Below, piece after piece: positions 5,330 to 7,356 of a stretch of 7,356 nucleotides of DNA. The position numbers and the translations under genes were made by a program. Origin of the DNA: Synechococcus sp. CO36386bin_37 (GTDB taxonomy: Bacteria; Cyanobacteriota; Cyanobacteriia; PCC-6307; Cyanobiaceae); the NCBI GenBank assembly GCA_011525445.1, contig WTGE01000252.1, positions 1-7,356 of the forward strand. Reading direction: 5' to 3'. Positions within the stretch are counted from its first letter, which is position 1. The number at the start of each line of letters is the position of its first letter. The notes under the pieces were generated by a model. It saw only the letters and a program-made list of their open reading frames with translations. It did no database searches and was not told where the DNA came from.

Positions 5330-6532
5330 GTGACCTCAGCTTCGCCTCTTCCGCACGAGCGGGCTCGCCCCATTGCCAGGGATGTTGCCCGTCCCGCCAG
5401 GGATCTCTGTAGTGACTGCGGTCTTTGTGACTCGCGTTGGGTGGCTTATGTCAAGCGTGCCTGCGCTTTTCTGAATCAGGACTTCGAGGGTATGGAAGCC
5501 CGAGCGCACGGGCGTTCCCGCCGATTAGAGGATGAAAACGAATTGTATTTCGGCGTTCACAAAAGGATGCTCACAGCTCGGCTTCAGAAGCCGATCGAGG
5601 GAGCTCAATGGACAGGAATTGTGAGTCGTCTCGGAGTTTTAGCTCTGGAAACGGGTTTGGTGGATGCCGTTCTTTGTGTCCAGCAAAGTCCAGACGATCG
5701 ATTCACTCCCCTTCCCATTTTGGCGCGTACTCCTGAAGAGGTGTTGGCAGCTCGAGTGAACAAGCCCACACTCTCCAACAATCTGTCAGTGCTTGAGCAG
5801 TTGCCCGGCAGTGGCATCAGGCGTTTGCTGGCGATTGGTGTGGGGTGTCAGATCCAGGCTCTGCGCTCGGTGCAGGACACGTTGCCTCTTGATCAGCTTT
5901 ATGTCCTGGGGATGCCCTGTGTCGATAATGTGTCACGGGATGGACTTCAAACGTTTCTCAATAGTGCCAGCAGCTCACCAGACACGGTCGTGCACTACGA
6001 GTTCATGCAGGATTTTCGGATTCACTTCCGCCATCGCGATGGACATACGGAGACGGTGCCCTTCTTCGGACTGGACACACCCCGGCTGAAGGATGTGTTC
6101 GCTCCGAGTTGTTTGAGCTGTTTCGACTATGTCAACGCCGGGGCTGATTTAGTTGTTGGCTACATGGGGGCGGAATTCGGACGCCAGTGGCTGGTGGTTC
6201 GCAATGATCGGGGTGCGGAACTGTTGGCCCTGATTGCCAAGGAATTGGATGTGGCTCCTGTTACCAGCCGAGGAGATCGCAAGCAGGCCGTTCAGCAGGG
6301 GATTGATGCCTATGAAAAGGCATTACGACTGCCCATGTGGGTGGCTGAACTGGTGGGTTGGGTCGTGCAGCGGGTCGGCCCAAAAGGTCTCGAATACGGA
6401 CGGTTCTCCATCGACTCCCACTTCACACGCAATGCACTTTGGCTGAGACGACACCATCCTGAGAAAGTGGATCGTCATGTCCCTGCATTCGCTCGACGAA
6501 TTGTTGAGCGTTATCGCCTGCCCCGTTCCTGA
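5330..6532 (+). CDS. bciB: Ferredoxin-dependent 3,8-divinyl (proto)chlorophyllide 8-vinyl reductase, BciB type
   Basis: The 400-residue protein belongs to the FrhB/FdhB (coenzyme F420 hydrogenase beta-like) family and matches the cyanobacterial slr1923 type. That type reduces the 8-vinyl group of divinyl chlorophyllide using ferredoxin, FAD and [4Fe-4S] clusters, yielding monovinyl chlorophyll. Visible landmarks: the cysteine cluster CSDCGLC (Cys27, 30, 33) with Cys45; GAQWTGIVSRLGVLALETG (91-109); ARTPEEVLAARVNKPTLS (132-149); GVGCQIQALRSVQ (170-182); GMPCVDNVSRDGL (194-206); and CLSCFDYVNAGADLVVGYMG (261-280) with Cys261 and Cys264. Length fits the family. The start is GTG at 5330; the frame closes upstream at a TGA (5294-5296), and no clear ribosome binding site is visible. 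malQ follows 53 bp downstream on the same strand. The related 7-hydroxymethyl chlorophyll a reductase is the main alternative. Its presence argues for a monovinyl-chlorophyll organism such as Synechococcus. Confidence 0.9.
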   Translation: MTSASPLPHERARPIARDVARPARDLCSDCGLCDSRWVAYVKRACAFLNQDFEGMEARAHGRSRRLEDENELYFGVHKRMLTARLQKPIEGAQWTGIVSRLGVLALETGLVDAVLCVQQSPDDRFTPLPILARTPEEVLAARVNKPTLSNNLSVLEQLPGSGIRRLLAIGVGCQIQALRSVQDTLPLDQLYVLGMPCVDNVSRDGLQTFLNSASSSPDTVVHYEFMQDFRIHFRHRDGHTETVPFFGLDTPRLKDVFAPSCLSCFDYVNAGADLVVGYMGAEFGRQWLVVRNDRGAELLALIAKELDVAPVTSRGDRKQAVQQGIDAYEKALRLPMWVAELVGWVVQRVGPKGLEYGRFSIDSHFTRNALWLRRHHPEKVDRHVPAFARRIVERYRLPRS

Positions 6533-6575
6533 CTCTTGTTTTTCTCCAGTGTTTTTAAGCCATGGTTGACCCCTC

Positions 6576-6581
6576 AAGGAG
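6576..6581 (+). promoter_or_regulatory. Shine-Dalgarno AAGGAG before malQ
   Basis: AAGGAG ends 4 nt before the ATG at 6586. The spacing is slightly short but the match is complete. It favours 6586 over the in-frame ATG at 6562, which has no such motif upstream. Confidence 0.6.
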
Positions 6582-6585
6582 TGCC

Positions 6586-7356
6586 ATGAAGCGCAGGATT
6601 GGTGTACTGCTCCATCCCACTGCTCTACCCGATTCACCCGTCTGCGGAAGCTTTGGGCGGCCAGCTCGTGAATGGTTAAACGCTCTTGCCAGCCATGGGG
6701 TAATGGTCTGGCAGATTCTGCCTCTCGCGCCTCCTGATGGCACCGGATCTCCCTACAGCTCCCCCTCCAGTTTTGCCCTGAATCCCTGGCTGCTGGATGC
6801 TGACGATCTGGCGGAAGAAGGATTTCTGCCCGTCCGTGATCTCGAGAGTCTTCCTGGCTCTCGGTCTGAGCAAGCCCATGGGTCAACACTGGATTTTGCG
6901 CTGGCGGATGCTCGTGTCAAAGCGCTCGCCTGTGCACTGTCCGCCTATTGGCCACAGCAATCCCTTGAGCGTCAACAGCAATTTGAACGCTGGAGGTTGG
7001 ATCAGGGGCATTGGCTGAAGGACCATGTCAGTTTTGTGGTGCTTCGTGACGAACACCATGGTTTGCCTTGGTGGTCCTGGCCTCATCCTCTCGCGATTCA
7101 TCAACCAGCCGCCCTCGCCCAGTGGCGTCTTCAACATGAACCGGCGCTGTTGGAGCAAGAATTGCTCCAATGGCATCTCGATCGACAATGGCAACGACTG
7201 AGAGATCAAGCTCGCAAGCTCAACATTGAGATCCTTGGTGACCTGCCCTTTTATGTAGCCCGTGACAGTGCCGACGTTTGGAGTCATCGAGCATTGTTTT
7301 CGATCGCGGCCGACGGTCGCTTGAGGCTTCAAAGCGGAGTTCCTCCTGATTATTTT
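6586..7356 (+). CDS. malQ: 4-alpha-glucanotransferase (amylomaltase), 3' end outside window
   Basis: The first 257 residues are visible and open to the right edge; the family is about 500 residues, so the catalytic acidic residues lie outside. MalQ (GH77) transfers alpha-1,4-glucan segments between maltodextrins in the cytosol during glycogen turnover. Family landmarks: GVLLHPTALPDSP (6-18), GSFGRPAREWLNAL (21-34), VWQILPLAPPDGTGSPYSSP (41-60) with SSFALNPWLL (61-70), EILGDLPFYVARDSADVW (215-232) and GVPPDYF at the edge (251-257). The region at about 85-150 is less conserved. The ATG at 6586 has a full AAGGAG 4 nt upstream; an in-frame ATG at 6562 would add eight residues. It lies 53 bp after bciB with no hairpin between, so read-through from bciB is likely even though the two functions differ. 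Confidence 0.95.
   Translation, partial: MKRRIGVLLHPTALPDSPVCGSFGRPAREWLNALASHGVMVWQILPLAPPDGTGSPYSSPSSFALNPWLLDADDLAEEGFLPVRDLESLPGSRSEQAHGSTLDFALADARVKALACALSAYWPQQSLERQQQFERWRLDQGHWLKDHVSFVVLRDEHHGLPWWSWPHPLAIHQPAALAQWRLQHEPALLEQELLQWHLDRQWQRLRDQARKLNIEILGDLPFYVARDSADVWSHRALFSIAADGRLRLQSGVPPDYF

Noticed and set aside
6323..6889. Minus-strand 188-codon frame across the bciB-malQ junction
   Set aside because: Antisense to two well-supported genes; composition is a by-product of their codon use.
6883..7332. Minus-strand 149-codon frame
   Set aside because: Antisense to malQ, with no recognisable motif or start signal.
1..7356. CRISPR arrays, insertion sequences, tRNA or rRNA genes, attachment sites
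   Set aside because: Looked for on both strands; no regularly spaced repeats, transposase motifs, tRNA T-loop sequences or rRNA stretches were found.

Overview
The window looks like a marine picocyanobacterial chromosome, most likely Synechococcus (or a close relative) rather than a high-light Prochlorococcus. Four things point there: a typical picocyanobacterial class I ribose-phosphate pyrophosphokinase, a cyanobacterial DUF187/GHL10 protein, a cyanobacterial-type ferredoxin-dependent divinyl chlorophyllide 8-vinyl reductase (BciB family), and GC-rich coding sequence on the right. The genus is an inference from remembered protein families, not from a search.

Left part (1-1250). This stretch is clearly AT-richer than the rest. 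It holds the 5' 334 codons of a minus-strand, leishmanolysin-like (M8) zinc metalloprotease whose 3' end is outside the window. Upstream of it is an AT-rich spacer with an imperfect tandem duplication of period 71 bp. On the plus strand each copy opens its own micro-ORF, and the two micro-ORFs overlap by ATGA and give similar peptides. Positions 1248-1449 hold nothing I can support beyond one weaker micro-ORF.

Middle and right part (1450-7356). Here the composition is core-like and the genes are packed tightly. A minus-strand pair, prs followed by an exported GHL10-type hydrolase, probably forms one transcript. Divergent from prs is an unrecognised 175-residue protein (3733-4260). It converges with a minus-strand LytR-CpsA-Psr-type membrane-anchored protein (4270-5250), with 9 bp between the two stop codons. 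Divergent from that gene is a plus-strand pair, bciB (5330-6532) and the start of malQ (6586 to the window end).

Functionally the core genes cover nucleotide precursor supply (PRPP), a cell-envelope protein, an exported carbohydrate-active protein, chlorophyll biosynthesis and glycogen/maltodextrin metabolism. They are neighbours, not one pathway. I see no CRISPR array, insertion sequence, tRNA or rRNA. The least ordinary signals are the protease with its repeat-bearing upstream region, a perfect 8+1+8 palindrome in the prs divergent promoter, the uncertain prs and GHL10 start codons, and an LCP protein lacking the family's conserved Pro-Arg-Asp arginine.
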